The notes beneath the pieces are model-generated. The model was not told the DNA's origin and searched no databases. It saw only the letters and a list, made by a program, of their open reading frames with translations. Of a stretch of 64,000 nucleotides of DNA, positions 53,793 to 62,566 are shown in pieces. The first letter of the stretch is position 1. Each line of letters starts with the position of its first letter. Origin of the DNA: CANLBN01 sp050633825 (GTDB taxonomy: Bacteria > Pseudomonadota > Gammaproteobacteria > Pseudomonadales > Cellvibrionaceae); NCBI GenBank assembly GCA_050633825.1, contig JBOEHG010000015.1, positions 26,042-90,041 on the forward strand, written 5' to 3'. The translations under genes were made by a program, and so were the position numbers.

Positions 53793-54502
53793 AAGGGTTT
53801 TCAGCTATTTTACGTAATGAATTAGTTATCTATTTTACCTCTCCCATTGGCTATATTTTGATAGGAATATTTTGGGCCGCCAGCGGGTATTTTTTTAGCT
53901 TCAATGTTTATTTTGTTAACGCTGCTCACATGGTGACCTCTTTTCATAATATGAGTCTATTACTTATGTTGATCTTGCCTTTGATTACCATGAGGGTATT
54001 TTCTGAAGAAGTTAAAATGGGAACAATGGAATTGTTATTAACACTTCCCATTAGTGAAGTGGGCATTCTTGCCGGGAAATTAGTGGCTATTCTTTTAATT
54101 TTACTTGCAATGCTTGGTGGAACAGCTGTGGCTGTATTACCCCTTATGCTTTATGGAAACCCAGACATAGGACCTATAATAGGCGGTTATATTGGAGTAT
54201 TTCTTATCGCTCTTGGATTTATTGGGATAGGTTTTTTTGTATCCAGTTTAAGCAGTAACCAGGTTGTCGCCGCAGTGGTGAGCTGGGCTGTCATTTTATT
54301 GTTATGGTTTATCGATTTTGGTGCGAGTATTTCTAGTGACTATACATTGGTGGCTATTTTTCAACACTTATCACTTTCTATTCATTACATCGACCTGATT
54401 AGGGGAGTGATTGACTATAGTAGCGTTGCCTATTTGTTAGGGTTATTTTTTCTACTGATGGTAGGAACCATTCAAGCATTAAAGTTAAAGAGGTTGCAAT
54501 AA
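53789..54502 (+). CDS. ABC-2 type permease (GldF/NosY-like)
   Basis: A 237-residue inner-membrane protein with six helices. N-terminal FSAILRNELVIYFTSPIGYILIGIF and the loop FSEEVKMGTMELLLTLPISE are typical of GldF/NosY permeases. It overlaps the ATPase gene by 4 bp and the GldG-like gene by 1 bp (TAATG), so the three are made together. Confidence 0.9.
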   Translation: MKGFSAILRNELVIYFTSPIGYILIGIFWAASGYFFSFNVYFVNAAHMVTSFHNMSLLLMLILPLITMRVFSEEVKMGTMELLLTLPISEVGILAGKLVAILLILLAMLGGTAVAVLPLMLYGNPDIGPIIGGYIGVFLIALGFIGIGFFVSSLSSNQVVAAVVSWAVILLLWFIDFGASISSDYTLVAIFQHLSLSIHYIDLIRGVIDYSSVAYLLGLFFLLMVGTIQALKLKRLQ

Positions 54503-55905
54503 TGACTTGGTCACGAATTTCTCTGTATTTTAAATTCTTATTGCCTCTAGTGTCAGCTACATTGTTGATTATATTTATCAATATTTTATCTATTAAGAAC
54601 CCGCAACGTTTAGACCTTACATCAACCGGTGTTTACTCAATTAGTGAAGATACTCGTTTTGTTATTGAAAAAATTAACAATCCTGTTGATATTATTTTTT
54701 TCTATGATCTGCGTAGTAAAGCAATGCAAGATGCCTTTGCACTGCTTAAACAATATGCTGATGCATCTGATTATATTTCAGTTAGAGCTATTGACCCGCA
54801 ATTACAGCCGGCACAGGCCAGACGTTACAATATACGATTTGCCGGATCATCTATTTTTACTTCTGATGATAGACAGATTATTGTTAATGGAGGTAGTGAA
54901 ACTGATTTTACTAATGGTTTAATTCGCATCTCCCTACAGGCAAAAAAACATATTTGTTTTACTGATGGTCATATAGAAAGTGATCCTTTTAGTTTAAAAA
55001 GTCATGATCATTTAGAGCAAGGAGATGGTTTGTCATCTCATGACCATAGTACAGGTGGGCGTGCATTGGAGATTCATGAGCGTCATGGTATGGGTATGGC
55101 TAAGGATGCACTTGAAGTGCTGGGTTATACGGTAAGCAAAGTTGTTCTTTTGCAGGATCAACAGCCATTAAATAATTGTTCTGTCGTTATCGTTGCCTCG
55201 CCGCAGAAGAAGTTTCACTCTCAAGAAGTAGAGCAATTAAGAAAATATATGGCCTCTGGCGGCAAGGCTATCATTATGTTGGAGCCTAATGTCGATAGTG
55301 GTTTATCTGAATTATTATCAGACTATGGAATTGCTATTGAACAGGGTACAGTTATTGACTCTAGGCGTCATTATTGGACTGACCCTGCTGCCCCGGCAGT
55401 GACTGAATATACTCGTCATGCCATTACTCGAAATTTAGCATTAACTTTTTTCCCGGGGTCAACCTCTCTGATTCCCGATGACAAAGGGTTTGGTGTGGCT
55501 TCTGTTATTCCTCTTGTTAGCACCAGCGATAATTCTCTCCTTGAGCTTCCAGATGGAAGTGTTTCAGTAAGAAAAGGTGAAAGGGCATTATTGGTTAATT
55601 CTACCAAGTTTCATGAAAATGATATTAAAAGCCATCTGATTGCTATCGGTGATGGAGATTTTGCAACTAATTCGTATTTCCATATATTGGGGAATGGTAC
55701 ATTATTTACTAATAGCGTTAATGTTCTTGCTGGTGAGGATCAATTGTTAGATATCAAACCTCGTAATTATGAATTAGATGTTATTAGATTAAGTAACAAT
55801 CAAATGCTATTTACCTTTTTATCTAGCACTATCTTTCTTCCTGTGGCATTACTTTTTGTTGGTGGTTTTATTTGGTGGAGGAGGAAAAATAGTGGTTATA
55901 TATAA
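54502..55905 (+). CDS. GldG-like ABC auxiliary protein with His-rich insert
   Basis: A 467-residue protein anchored at both ends (helices about 10-30 and 440-460) with a large periplasmic body. It has the GldG start pattern (LDLTSTGVYSISEDTRFVIEKI, FFYDLRS) and a later region VVIVASPQKKFHSQEVEQLRKYMASGGKAIIMLEPN typical of the family. A His/Asp-rich insert lies at about residues 166-195 (KSHDHLEQ, SSHDHSTGG, IHERHGMG), unlike ordinary GldG proteins, and suggests metal binding. It overlaps the next gene by 14 bp. Confidence 0.82.
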   Translation: MTWSRISLYFKFLLPLVSATLLIIFINILSIKNPQRLDLTSTGVYSISEDTRFVIEKINNPVDIIFFYDLRSKAMQDAFALLKQYADASDYISVRAIDPQLQPAQARRYNIRFAGSSIFTSDDRQIIVNGGSETDFTNGLIRISLQAKKHICFTDGHIESDPFSLKSHDHLEQGDGLSSHDHSTGGRALEIHERHGMGMAKDALEVLGYTVSKVVLLQDQQPLNNCSVVIVASPQKKFHSQEVEQLRKYMASGGKAIIMLEPNVDSGLSELLSDYGIAIEQGTVIDSRRHYWTDPAAPAVTEYTRHAITRNLALTFFPGSTSLIPDDKGFGVASVIPLVSTSDNSLLELPDGSVSVRKGERALLVNSTKFHENDIKSHLIAIGDGDFATNSYFHILGNGTLFTNSVNVLAGEDQLLDIKPRNYELDVIRLSNNQMLFTFLSSTIFLPVALLFVGGFIWWRRKNSGYI

Positions 55906-56542
55906 TAAAAAAACTGCTACATGGTTTTGGTTATTAACTATCATAGTACTGCTTTTTGCAACGCACTATATTACTTTTTCATCTACTACTACGGTAAGTA
56001 ACTATCAGCATAATCATACTCATAACATAAAAGATATTAATTCTCGACGATTACTAACAGTTCATCCTGTTGGTTTAAAAAAAATGGACGTTATTGTTGA
56101 TGGAATATCGCATTCTTTAGTAAAAGACCGTAGCGGAGAGTGGATTGTCGAAGATAAAGTACATCATAGAGAGCAGCATTCCCATAAGAATGGCCACCAT
56201 CATTCTCATGGCGATAGTGGTCATCATGAAAAAGAAACAGACTCAAACAGAGACGTTTCTCAAGCAATTGATCTACTTTCGCGTATGAAGTATGACCGTA
56301 TTATTGCTGAGGGTGAAACCATAGATATGAAGGCTTATGGTATGGCATCGCCATCGGCTATATTATTTGCTTATACTCTTTACAGTCGTTCACCGGTATT
56401 TAAAATTTATATAGGTGATATTGCACCGGATGGAATAGGTCGATATGTTTATGTGCCGGATAGGAAAGCGGTGATGATTATTCCAAATTTTCATGCTGTA
56501 AATATTATTGAATTAATTGATTTCGATAAAAAGTATAATTAA
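55892..56542 (+). CDS. His-rich membrane-anchored protein (DUF4340-like)
   Basis: A 216-residue protein with one N-terminal helix (about 9-27) and a periplasmic body. The layout (helix, VHPVGLKKMDVIVDGISHSLVK, then YGMASPSAILFAY and FKIYIGDIAPDGIGRYVYVP) resembles DUF4340 proteins, the usual partner of GldG-like proteins. Between them, about residues 88-118, is a dense His stretch (HHREQHSHKNGHHHSHGD and on), a probable metal buffer. I start at GTG 55892, eight bases after GGAGGAGG; the frame is open upstream but inside the GldG-like gene. Confidence 0.75.
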   Translation: MVIYNKKTATWFWLLTIIVLLFATHYITFSSTTTVSNYQHNHTHNIKDINSRRLLTVHPVGLKKMDVIVDGISHSLVKDRSGEWIVEDKVHHREQHSHKNGHHHSHGDSGHHEKETDSNRDVSQAIDLLSRMKYDRIIAEGETIDMKAYGMASPSAILFAYTLYSRSPVFKIYIGDIAPDGIGRYVYVPDRKAVMIIPNFHAVNIIELIDFDKKYN

Positions 56543-56585
56543 TTTAAGTGTAAAATTTAATTTTTCAATGGTTTTTGTGAGTATT

Positions 56586-57158
56586 ATGAAAAATATAATA
56601 AGTTTAATACTTTTTGTTATATGGTTTTTTCCTGTTGTGGCTTATGCACATGAAGATAATTTTTCAGGCTTTTTATCTGGTTTAATTCATCCTATTTTTG
56701 GTTTTGATCATTTGGTAGCAATGTTAAGTGTTGGTATATTAAGTATTCAATTCGGTGGGCGAGCAATATGGTTATTTCCAGCAGTCTTTGTTTTGATTAT
56801 GTTATTTGGAGGTCTTGCAGGGATATGGGGTATACCCTTGTTTTTTATTGAATTAGGAATAGCTTTATCTGTGATGATGCTAGGGTTTTCTATTGTTTTA
56901 GAAAAAAATATATCCCAGTCAATAATTGTTGTATTTGTTGGTTTTTTTGCAATGTTTCATGGCTATGCGCATGGAGTTGAAATGCCTTATTTAAATGAAC
57001 CTGCTTTCTATGTTTTCGGGTTTATTATAGGAAGTGTTTTTATACATATTATGGGAATATTAATAGCTCATATTTTTCAATGTTTCAAGTGCGGGCGCAT
57101 GTTGTTGAGATGTTTGGGCGCTTTTATAGCGGGGTTAGGGATTTATTTGGTATTTTAA
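56586..57158 (+). CDS. HupE/UreJ family putative nickel/cobalt transporter
   Basis: A 190-residue membrane protein with a signal-like first segment (cleavage near AYAHED), then about six helices. Family motifs: HPIFGFDHLVAMLSVG (about 32-47) and FHGYAHGVEMP (about 128-138), whose His/Asp/Glu residues are the presumed metal path. HupE proteins move Ni or Co. I start at ATG 56586; the frame is open to 56517. It is last in the operon, 43 bp after the His-rich gene, followed by a terminator. No urease or hydrogenase gene is nearby. Confidence 0.88.
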   Translation: MKNIISLILFVIWFFPVVAYAHEDNFSGFLSGLIHPIFGFDHLVAMLSVGILSIQFGGRAIWLFPAVFVLIMLFGGLAGIWGIPLFFIELGIALSVMMLGFSIVLEKNISQSIIVVFVGFFAMFHGYAHGVEMPYLNEPAFYVFGFIIGSVFIHIMGILIAHIFQCFKCGRMLLRCLGAFIAGLGIYLVF

Positions 57159-57166
57159 TATTATTT

Positions 57167-57204
57167 AATAGTGATTCAAAATTTTTTTAATATCACTATT
57201 TTTT
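57167..57204 (+). terminator. Rho-independent terminator of the MBL/ABC/hupE operon
   Basis: AATAGTGAT (57167-57175) and ATCACTATT (57192-57200) form a 9-bp stem with a 16-nt AT loop, followed by TTTT. It lies 8 bp after the hupE-like stop. Confidence 0.65.
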
Positions 57205-57318
57205 AAATTATTAAAATATAAATATTAATTTATTTCGGTTTTCATTAAATATCTTTCTCTTCTTTGCTTTCTTCTGAAAAATTATTATTTAAAAATGATC
57301 GAAAAATATATTTTGAGC

Positions 57319-57333
57319 GATCATGAATCGATC
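57319..57333 (+). promoter_or_regulatory. Activator-type dyad upstream of porin
   Basis: GATCATGAATCGATC, a perfect GATC-N7-GATC dyad, 90 bp upstream of the -24 element. An overlapping weaker copy (GAGC-N7-AATC) starts at 57315. Confidence 0.7.
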
Positions 57334-57414
57334 AATATCGATATTTTTTTATATTGTCTATTATTTTATTTAAAAAAAATCAGTTAATTCATGTATTTGC
57401 ATTATTTGTTTTTT

Positions 57415-57430
57415 TGGCATGTTAGTTGCT
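57415..57430 (+). promoter_or_regulatory. Sigma-54 promoter of porin gene
   Basis: TGGCATGTTAGTTGCT, 10 bp between GG and GC, one base from the TGGCAC-N5-TTGCW consensus. Confidence 0.82.
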
Positions 57431-57633
57431 TTTATCGTAAAAAATAATAATTAATTGTGTTTGGTTTTAAAATAAATATATCCAGTTAATTAATTATTTT
57501 TTCAGAGACCCAAGTTAATAATGTATTTTTAAATGTTTATTTAATTAAATATTTGGTTTGATGTTATTGGTTTGGTAGCTTGAAAAGCTATAAATTAAAA
57601 AAATAAATTAAATTTAATATAAAGGGGATCAAT

Positions 57634-58734
57634 ATGGTTAATAATTTAACTCGTAAGGCGATAATGTGCGCGTTTCCAGCTTTTGTTATTGCAGGCTCTG
57701 CAAATGCACTTGATGTAAAGGTAAGTGGTTATGTAAAGCTTGATGCGACTTATGATACTGATCAAAGGCAAGGTGATTTTACGTATGCGGCAACCTTAAG
57801 TACAGGCGATGAGGGAGATACAAAAGAAGGAGGTTTTAATATGCATGCACGTGAATCACGAATTAAATTTACTGCATCCGGTAACGGTTATACAGCTGTT
57901 ATAGAAGGTGATTTTTTTGGTGCAGCTGGAGGGGAAAATGTTTCTAATTCAAATGGTCTTCGTCAGCGTTTGGCTTTTGTCAAAACAGGAAACTGGCTTT
58001 TTGGACAAAGTTGGTCAAATTTCATGGATTTTATGACGTGGCCAACAACTTTAGACTTTGCTGGTAGTCCTGGTGTCTCATTTATTAGGCAGGCACAAAT
58101 AAGGTATACAAATGCTGGCTTTTCAGCGGCATTAGAAAACCCTGAAGCTAGAATTGTTGATGCAACTAATACCAGTTTAACGTCAGTAGACCCCCTTCCG
58201 GATGTAACCTTTAAATACAGAAGTGACGGAGATCATATGGGATTTCATGCATCGACAGTGATAAGGAGTATTGAGGCTGATTTAGGTGCAGATACAGAAT
58301 CTGTTACTGCTATTGGTGCTCAAGCTGGTATTGTTTTTAAGACTGACTCAGGTGGAAAATTTGGTTTAAAAGTTATTGCTGGAGAGCCAGGCCGTTATCA
58401 GCAAGAAAAATTCTTTTTCCCTGATGTAATTCTTATTGATGGAGACTTAGAGGTTATTGAAAGTACAAGTTTTCAATTGAGTTACGGTCAAACATTAAGT
58501 AATGGTAGTTTTAACTTGGGTTATGGACAACTTGATATTGATGATGAATTTGAAGCACAGGTTGCTACAGTTGGAGGGTTTGAAACGGTTTCTGAGTTTC
58601 ATATTAATCGAATATGGAATGTAGGTAAAAATATGCAATATGGTATAGAAGTCGGTTATGGTGAAAGGGAAGATTTCTCTGGTGACGATGGAGATAATAC
58701 TCGAGTGCAATTTTCTGCAAAATATTCATTTTAG
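57634..58734 (+). CDS. Outer-membrane porin, DcaP-like
   Basis: A 366-residue outer-membrane beta-barrel: signal peptide (CAFPAFVIAGSANA), then alternating strands ending in an aromatic C-terminus (VQFSAKYSF, final Phe for BAM recognition). The segments VSGYVKLDATYDTDQRQGDF, ARESRIKFTASG and WLFGQSWSNFMDF are the hallmark of the DcaP family of trimeric porins, known for dicarboxylates and other negatively charged small molecules in Acinetobacter. A ribosome-binding site AAGGGG precedes it. In this regulon it would admit the solute that the importer then takes up. Confidence 0.88.
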   Translation: MVNNLTRKAIMCAFPAFVIAGSANALDVKVSGYVKLDATYDTDQRQGDFTYAATLSTGDEGDTKEGGFNMHARESRIKFTASGNGYTAVIEGDFFGAAGGENVSNSNGLRQRLAFVKTGNWLFGQSWSNFMDFMTWPTTLDFAGSPGVSFIRQAQIRYTNAGFSAALENPEARIVDATNTSLTSVDPLPDVTFKYRSDGDHMGFHASTVIRSIEADLGADTESVTAIGAQAGIVFKTDSGGKFGLKVIAGEPGRYQQEKFFFPDVILIDGDLEVIESTSFQLSYGQTLSNGSFNLGYGQLDIDDEFEAQVATVGGFETVSEFHINRIWNVGKNMQYGIEVGYGEREDFSGDDGDNTRVQFSAKYSF

Positions 58735-58752
58735 CTTAAGTGGTACTAGTAT

Positions 58753-58786
58753 GGTAACGCATTGTCACTACTGGTAGTGCGTTGCC
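58753..58786 (+). terminator. Probable terminator hairpin after porin
   Basis: GGTAACG and CACTAC on the left pair with GTAGTG and CGTTGCC on the right, with a TG loop and a 6-nt bulge (CATTGT). A weak T tract (GTATTTTATC) follows. 18 bp after the porin stop. Confidence 0.5.
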
Positions 58787-58813
58787 GTATTTTATCAGGT
58801 CTTTCACTGCTTA

Positions 58814-58905
58814 TATTTATTTATGATGTCTATCTTAATAGGAAAATTTTAGGTTTGCCTCCTGAGTTAAAATTTTTTTGTTAGGGTAGACATCATAAAT
58901 AAATT
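58814..58905. repeat. 92-bp imperfect palindrome
   Basis: Outer arms TTTATGATGTCTA / TAGACATCATAAA match perfectly; inner arms AAAATTTTA / TAAAATTTT also pair, with mismatches between them and a small loop near 58853-58865. RNA from either strand could fold into one long hairpin. It lies between the porin and importer units. It could be a MITE-like element or a structured RNA; no second copy is seen in the window. Confidence 0.6.
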
Positions 58906-59043
58906 TTTCACTTATATAATAAATTTTAAGTTAGGTTGTTTATAAATCTATAACTTTTCAATTATTTCTATGGATAGAAATCATCGTTCTAATATAACAA
59001 TTTCTTGTAACTAAATTAATCCAATCAGATGCCATATGTTTTT

Positions 59044-59076
59044 GAGCGGAAAAAGCTCGGCGAGCGATTTAGGCGT
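59044..59076 (+). promoter_or_regulatory. Activator-type dyads upstream of Liv-type importer
   Basis: GAGCGGAAAAAGCTC (59044-59058, perfect halves) and a degenerate neighbour GAGCGATTTAGGCGT (59062-59076, right half poor), 111 and 93 bp before the -24 element. Further GAGC/GCTC-like bases continue to 59088. Confidence 0.72.
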
Positions 59077-59160
59077 TCGTTAGCGCTCATTTTTTTATGA
59101 TATAAATAGAAAACGATAAATTTTTACAATAAATTCAATGGTTTATGGTTTTCTAAAAGT

Positions 59161-59176
59161 TGGCACATAGGTTGCT
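59161..59176 (+). promoter_or_regulatory. Sigma-54 promoter of Liv-type importer operon
   Basis: TGGCACATAGGTTGCT is a perfect match to TGGCAC-N5-TTGCT, 113 bp before the binding-protein ATG. The best promoter of the set. Confidence 0.88.
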
Positions 59177-59288
59177 AAATAAGATTTAGTAATGTTGGCG
59201 TGAAAATCAACCTTGCATTTTAATAATATTCAGCTCACTGAAATTATTTAAAAATAAATATATAAAATAAATTTCTTGGAGAGACCCA

Positions 59289-60575
59289 ATGAAGAAAAAT
59301 TTAAAAAATATTGCTGTAGCGACGTCTATTTCCCTGTTTGCTTCTGCCTCAATATCACTTCCTGTTAGTGCTGCTGACGAAGTAAAAGTTGGAATTGTTT
59401 CCTTCTTGTCAGGTGGTGCTGCGGGACCTTTTGGTATTCCTTCGCGCAATGCTGCAGAGTTGTTGATAGAGTCCATAAATGCTGGCAAACTTCCAGCTCC
59501 TTATGATTCAGTCGGTTTTTCGGGCGCTAAAGTCAACCCTGTTTTTATTGATGAAAACTCAAAACAAAAAGTTGCTGATTATAAGAAGCTTGTCCAAAAG
59601 GACGAAGTGGATATGATTATCGGTTACATATCTTCGGGTAGTTGTAAAGCGATTGCACCTGTCGCTGAAGAAGAGAAAAAGTTAACTGTTTTCTTTGATT
59701 GTGGTACACCACAAATTTTCGAAAATATTAATACTAAGCCGGATTACCTATTTCGTACTGCCGCCCATGCCACAATGGATAATGTCGCTGCTGCCAAGTA
59801 TGTGTTAGCAAAAGGGAAAGATATTTCCTCAATTGCCGGGATTAATCAGAATTATGCATGGGGCCAAGATTCCTGGAAAGATTTTTCTTTATCGATGGAT
59901 AGTTTAAAGACGGGTGTTAGTGTTGCCACAGAGCAGTTCCCTAAGATTTTTGCAGGTCAATACGGTTCTGAAATTTCAGCCTTGCTTACAAAAAAACCAA
60001 GTGTCGTTCACTCCAGTTTCTGGGGTGGCGATATGGAAGCCCTCATTATTCAAGGAAATGGCCGGGGGTTATTTTCTCGTAGCCAAGTTATTTTAACAAC
60101 AGGTGAAACTGCCATGCAGCGCCTTGGTCCTCAAATGCCAAATGGTACAATTATTGGCGCTCGTGGAGCAGGTGGTGCTTTGGCGCCGGACAATGAGTTA
60201 AACCGCTGGTTCCGTAAAGCCTATTTTGATCGTTTTGGTTCTTACCCAACTTATCCTTCTTACCATATGGCGCAAGCGATTCTCGGTGTTAAGGCTGCTG
60301 CAGATAAAGCCAAGTCAACTGATCAAGAGGCGGTTAAGAAAGCATTAAAAGGGTCTGAATTTACTACGCCAAGTGGTATGGTTTCCATGGCCCTATCTGA
60401 TGGCCATCAAGCTATTACAGATACTGCTTACGGTACTTATAAATTCGACAAGGATACTGGTAAAGGTACTCTGGTTGATGTTAAACGCTACAAAGCCGAA
60501 TGTGTAAACCCTCCCGCCAATGTAAAAAGTTTAGAGTGGATCAAGTCTGGCTTTAAAGGAGCCAGCTGTAACTAA
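59289..60575 (+). CDS. Liv/amide-type ABC transporter substrate-binding protein
   Basis: A 428-residue exported binding protein (Peripla_BP_6): signal peptide ATSISLFASASISLPVSA, then VKVGIVSFLSGGAAGPFGIPSRN, a variant of the usual start. Cys pairs at SSGSCKA / FFDCGTP and the C-terminal CVN / ASCN may form disulfides. The AAGPFG start differs from LivJ and UrtA, so the ligand need not be an amino acid or urea. Preceded by a perfect sigma-54 promoter; followed by permease and ATPase genes. Ribosome-binding site TTGGAGAG. Confidence 0.9.
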   Translation: MKKNLKNIAVATSISLFASASISLPVSAADEVKVGIVSFLSGGAAGPFGIPSRNAAELLIESINAGKLPAPYDSVGFSGAKVNPVFIDENSKQKVADYKKLVQKDEVDMIIGYISSGSCKAIAPVAEEEKKLTVFFDCGTPQIFENINTKPDYLFRTAAHATMDNVAAAKYVLAKGKDISSIAGINQNYAWGQDSWKDFSLSMDSLKTGVSVATEQFPKIFAGQYGSEISALLTKKPSVVHSSFWGGDMEALIIQGNGRGLFSRSQVILTTGETAMQRLGPQMPNGTIIGARGAGGALAPDNELNRWFRKAYFDRFGSYPTYPSYHMAQAILGVKAAADKAKSTDQEAVKKALKGSEFTTPSGMVSMALSDGHQAITDTAYGTYKFDKDTGKGTLVDVKRYKAECVNPPANVKSLEWIKSGFKGASCN

Positions 60576-60586
60576 ATCTCCTATCC

Positions 60587-60620
60587 GGAATACAGTGTCT
60601 CCTATTGTACGTTGTATTCC
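60587..60620 (+). promoter_or_regulatory. Intercistronic hairpin between binding protein and permease
   Basis: GGAATACA pairs with TGTATTCC and the stem extends with two G-U and two further pairs to about 12 bp around a 10-nt loop. There is no T run, so it more likely stabilises the 3' end of the abundant binding-protein mRNA than terminates fully. Confidence 0.5.
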
Positions 60621-60704
60621 AAGCTTGTATGGATCACTTTGCATTTTGTAAAAGATCTTAGTGGTTCGTACCTTTTTCTCCAATACTAATATGTAGAGGT
60701 ACAC

Positions 60705-61601
60705 ATGTTAACTGCAGTTGCTATAGCAGTAGATGGCCTTGGTTTTGCGGCGTGGCTGTTTTTGTCTTCAGTCGGCCTAACGCTTATCTACGGTGTTATG
60801 CGTATTTTAAACATTGCTCATGGTGGTTTTTATGCCTTGGGTGCCTATTCCTCCGCGTGGGCCATTGGCCTTTATTTACAAACTGATTCAACAATTGCAC
60901 TGACCTATTTGATTATCCCCTTAGCTGCGATCGCAGTTGGGCTAATCGCAGGGCTATTGATTGAGCGAGGCGTACTGCGGTTTATGTACGGCCGCGACGA
61001 AGTCCTGATGGTGTTAGTCACCTATGCCATTTTCTTAATTTTAGAAGATGCCACCAAACTGATTTGGGGAACCGAATCTTTGGTGGCGTATCAACCCGCC
61101 TATTATCTAGGCAGCATCGATATCTTAGGGATTCCCTATACCGTCTATAAGTTTGCTCTAATCGGTTTGGCACTAGTTTGCGGAGCAGTATTGTGGTGGG
61201 GGCTGAATCGTACCCGCACAGGTAAATTATTATTAGTCGTGATAGAAGACCGCGAAATCAGTAGCGCCTTAGGTATTAATGTGACCTTGTTTTTTACGGT
61301 GACCTTTGTGATTGGTGCCACGCTCGGTGCGTTAGGCGGTGCGGTAACTGCACCTGAAATTTCAGTTGTTCCCGGTATTGGTGCCGAAATTATTGTAATG
61401 GCTTTCGCCGTGATAGTGATTGGTGGTATGGGCAGTATAGAAGGGGCAATAATAGGCGCGTTATTTGTGGGCTTTGCGCGAGCAGTATCAGTCCATATCT
61501 ATCCTGCTGCAGAATTATTCTCGATTTATCTTGTGATGGCAGCCGTACTTGCCGTGAAGCCTTACGGTCTGTTCGCTTTATCAGAGAGGAGAAAAATATG
61601 A
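60705..61601 (+). CDS. Branched-chain amino acid-type ABC transporter permease (LivH-like)
   Basis: A 298-residue inner-membrane permease with about eight helices. Family motifs: SSVGLTLIYGVMRILNIAHGGFYALGAY (split here around residues 20-47) and FVIGATLGALGGAVTAP. It forms the channel with the LivM-like subunit. Start ATG 60705; a 4-bp overlap joins it to the next gene. Confidence 0.93.
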   Translation: MLTAVAIAVDGLGFAAWLFLSSVGLTLIYGVMRILNIAHGGFYALGAYSSAWAIGLYLQTDSTIALTYLIIPLAAIAVGLIAGLLIERGVLRFMYGRDEVLMVLVTYAIFLILEDATKLIWGTESLVAYQPAYYLGSIDILGIPYTVYKFALIGLALVCGAVLWWGLNRTRTGKLLLVVIEDREISSALGINVTLFFTVTFVIGATLGALGGAVTAPEISVVPGIGAEIIVMAFAVIVIGGMGSIEGAIIGALFVGFARAVSVHIYPAAELFSIYLVMAAVLAVKPYGLFALSERRKI

Positions 61602-62566
61602 AAACGACATTTGATCGTACAGAAAAAGGGTTGCTGATTAGTTTACCCATCTTAATTATCTTAGGGTTTACATTGCCCGAATGGATTGTGAATTATATTC
61701 AGGTTTCTCTCGGAACAGGTCTGGTTGCTTTGGGCGTGATGTTACAAATGCGAGCTGGATTGGTGAGTTTTGGTCAAGGCCTGTATTTTTGTATCGGTGG
61801 CTATGCTGCGGGTATGGCAGGTAAATTCTTAGGGATATCCGATATTTTTGCCTTACTCCTTTTTGGTTTAGCCGCCAGCGTCAGCATTGCGTTTGTTGCA
61901 GGCTTTTTACTGCGCCGATACCGTGAAATATTTTTTGCGATGTTATCGCTGGCACTGTCAATGATTCTGTTTGGTTTGTTATCCAAGCTAGAGTTTTTAG
62001 GCAGTACAGATGGGTTTAATTTGCCGAGTGCAACCTACTTAGGTTGGGCGCCAGAAGGCAGTACGGCCAAGCATGCATTGTATGTTGCCACTTGTATTCC
62101 AACGATTATTTGTGCCATTTTATTGAACCGTTACCTGCGTGGTCCTATGGGCTATATAGGGGAAGCGATTCGTGAGAATGAATTGCGCGTGGAGTATCTA
62201 GGGACATCAGCTCATCGAGCCGTGCATATCAAATATGTTATTGCGGCGGCAGTTTCGGGTATTGGTGGTGTTCTATGGGCGTTGGCGCTAGGGCATGTCG
62301 ATCCGGAAATGACCAATTGGACTACCTCAGGCCAATTCGTCTTTATTTCCATTCTTAGTGGCACAGGCAATATAGTTGCGCCTTTATTAGGTACTTTTAT
62401 TTTAGAAATTGTACGTGTTTATGCGGTGGAAGCCTCCCCCAACACATGGCAAATGATTTTGGGTACGTTAATGCTGCTCACGATTATTTTCTTGCCAAGA
62501 GGACTATGGTCACTGATTCAAAAAAATAAAACTGCCACCCAATCAGACGTAGGAGACAAGCGATGA
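61598..62566 (+). CDS. Branched-chain amino acid-type ABC transporter permease (LivM-like)
   Basis: A 322-residue permease with about nine helices. QMRAGLVSFGQGLYFCIGGYAAG (split: MRAGLVSFGQGLYF near 50) is the LivM signature, and GPMGYIGEAIRENELRVEYLG contains the EAA-like loop contacting the ATPases. It overlaps both flanking genes by 4 bp. Confidence 0.93.
   Translation: MKTTFDRTEKGLLISLPILIILGFTLPEWIVNYIQVSLGTGLVALGVMLQMRAGLVSFGQGLYFCIGGYAAGMAGKFLGISDIFALLLFGLAASVSIAFVAGFLLRRYREIFFAMLSLALSMILFGLLSKLEFLGSTDGFNLPSATYLGWAPEGSTAKHALYVATCIPTIICAILLNRYLRGPMGYIGEAIRENELRVEYLGTSAHRAVHIKYVIAAAVSGIGGVLWALALGHVDPEMTNWTTSGQFVFISILSGTGNIVAPLLGTFILEIVRVYAVEASPNTWQMILGTLMLLTIIFLPRGLWSLIQKNKTATQSDVGDKR

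Larger units (their letters stand above)
57205..57633 (+). promoter_or_regulatory. Porin upstream region with dyad and long AT-rich leader
   Basis: Gene-free, very AT-rich stretch. It holds the dyad at 57319, the sigma-54 promoter at 57415 and a leader of about 190 nt to the porin ATG, much longer than in the other units. A further unpaired GATC half-site lies at 57297. Confidence 0.55.

Noticed and set aside
57205..57633. Small ORFs in the AT-rich porin leader
   Set aside because: No start codon with ribosome-binding site and no coding-like composition; explained better as regulatory DNA.
56586..60575. HupE plus Liv-type binding protein read as a urea/urease system
   Set aside because: No urease genes in the window, the importer has no UrtA-like start, and HupE-like proteins occur with many metal enzymes.
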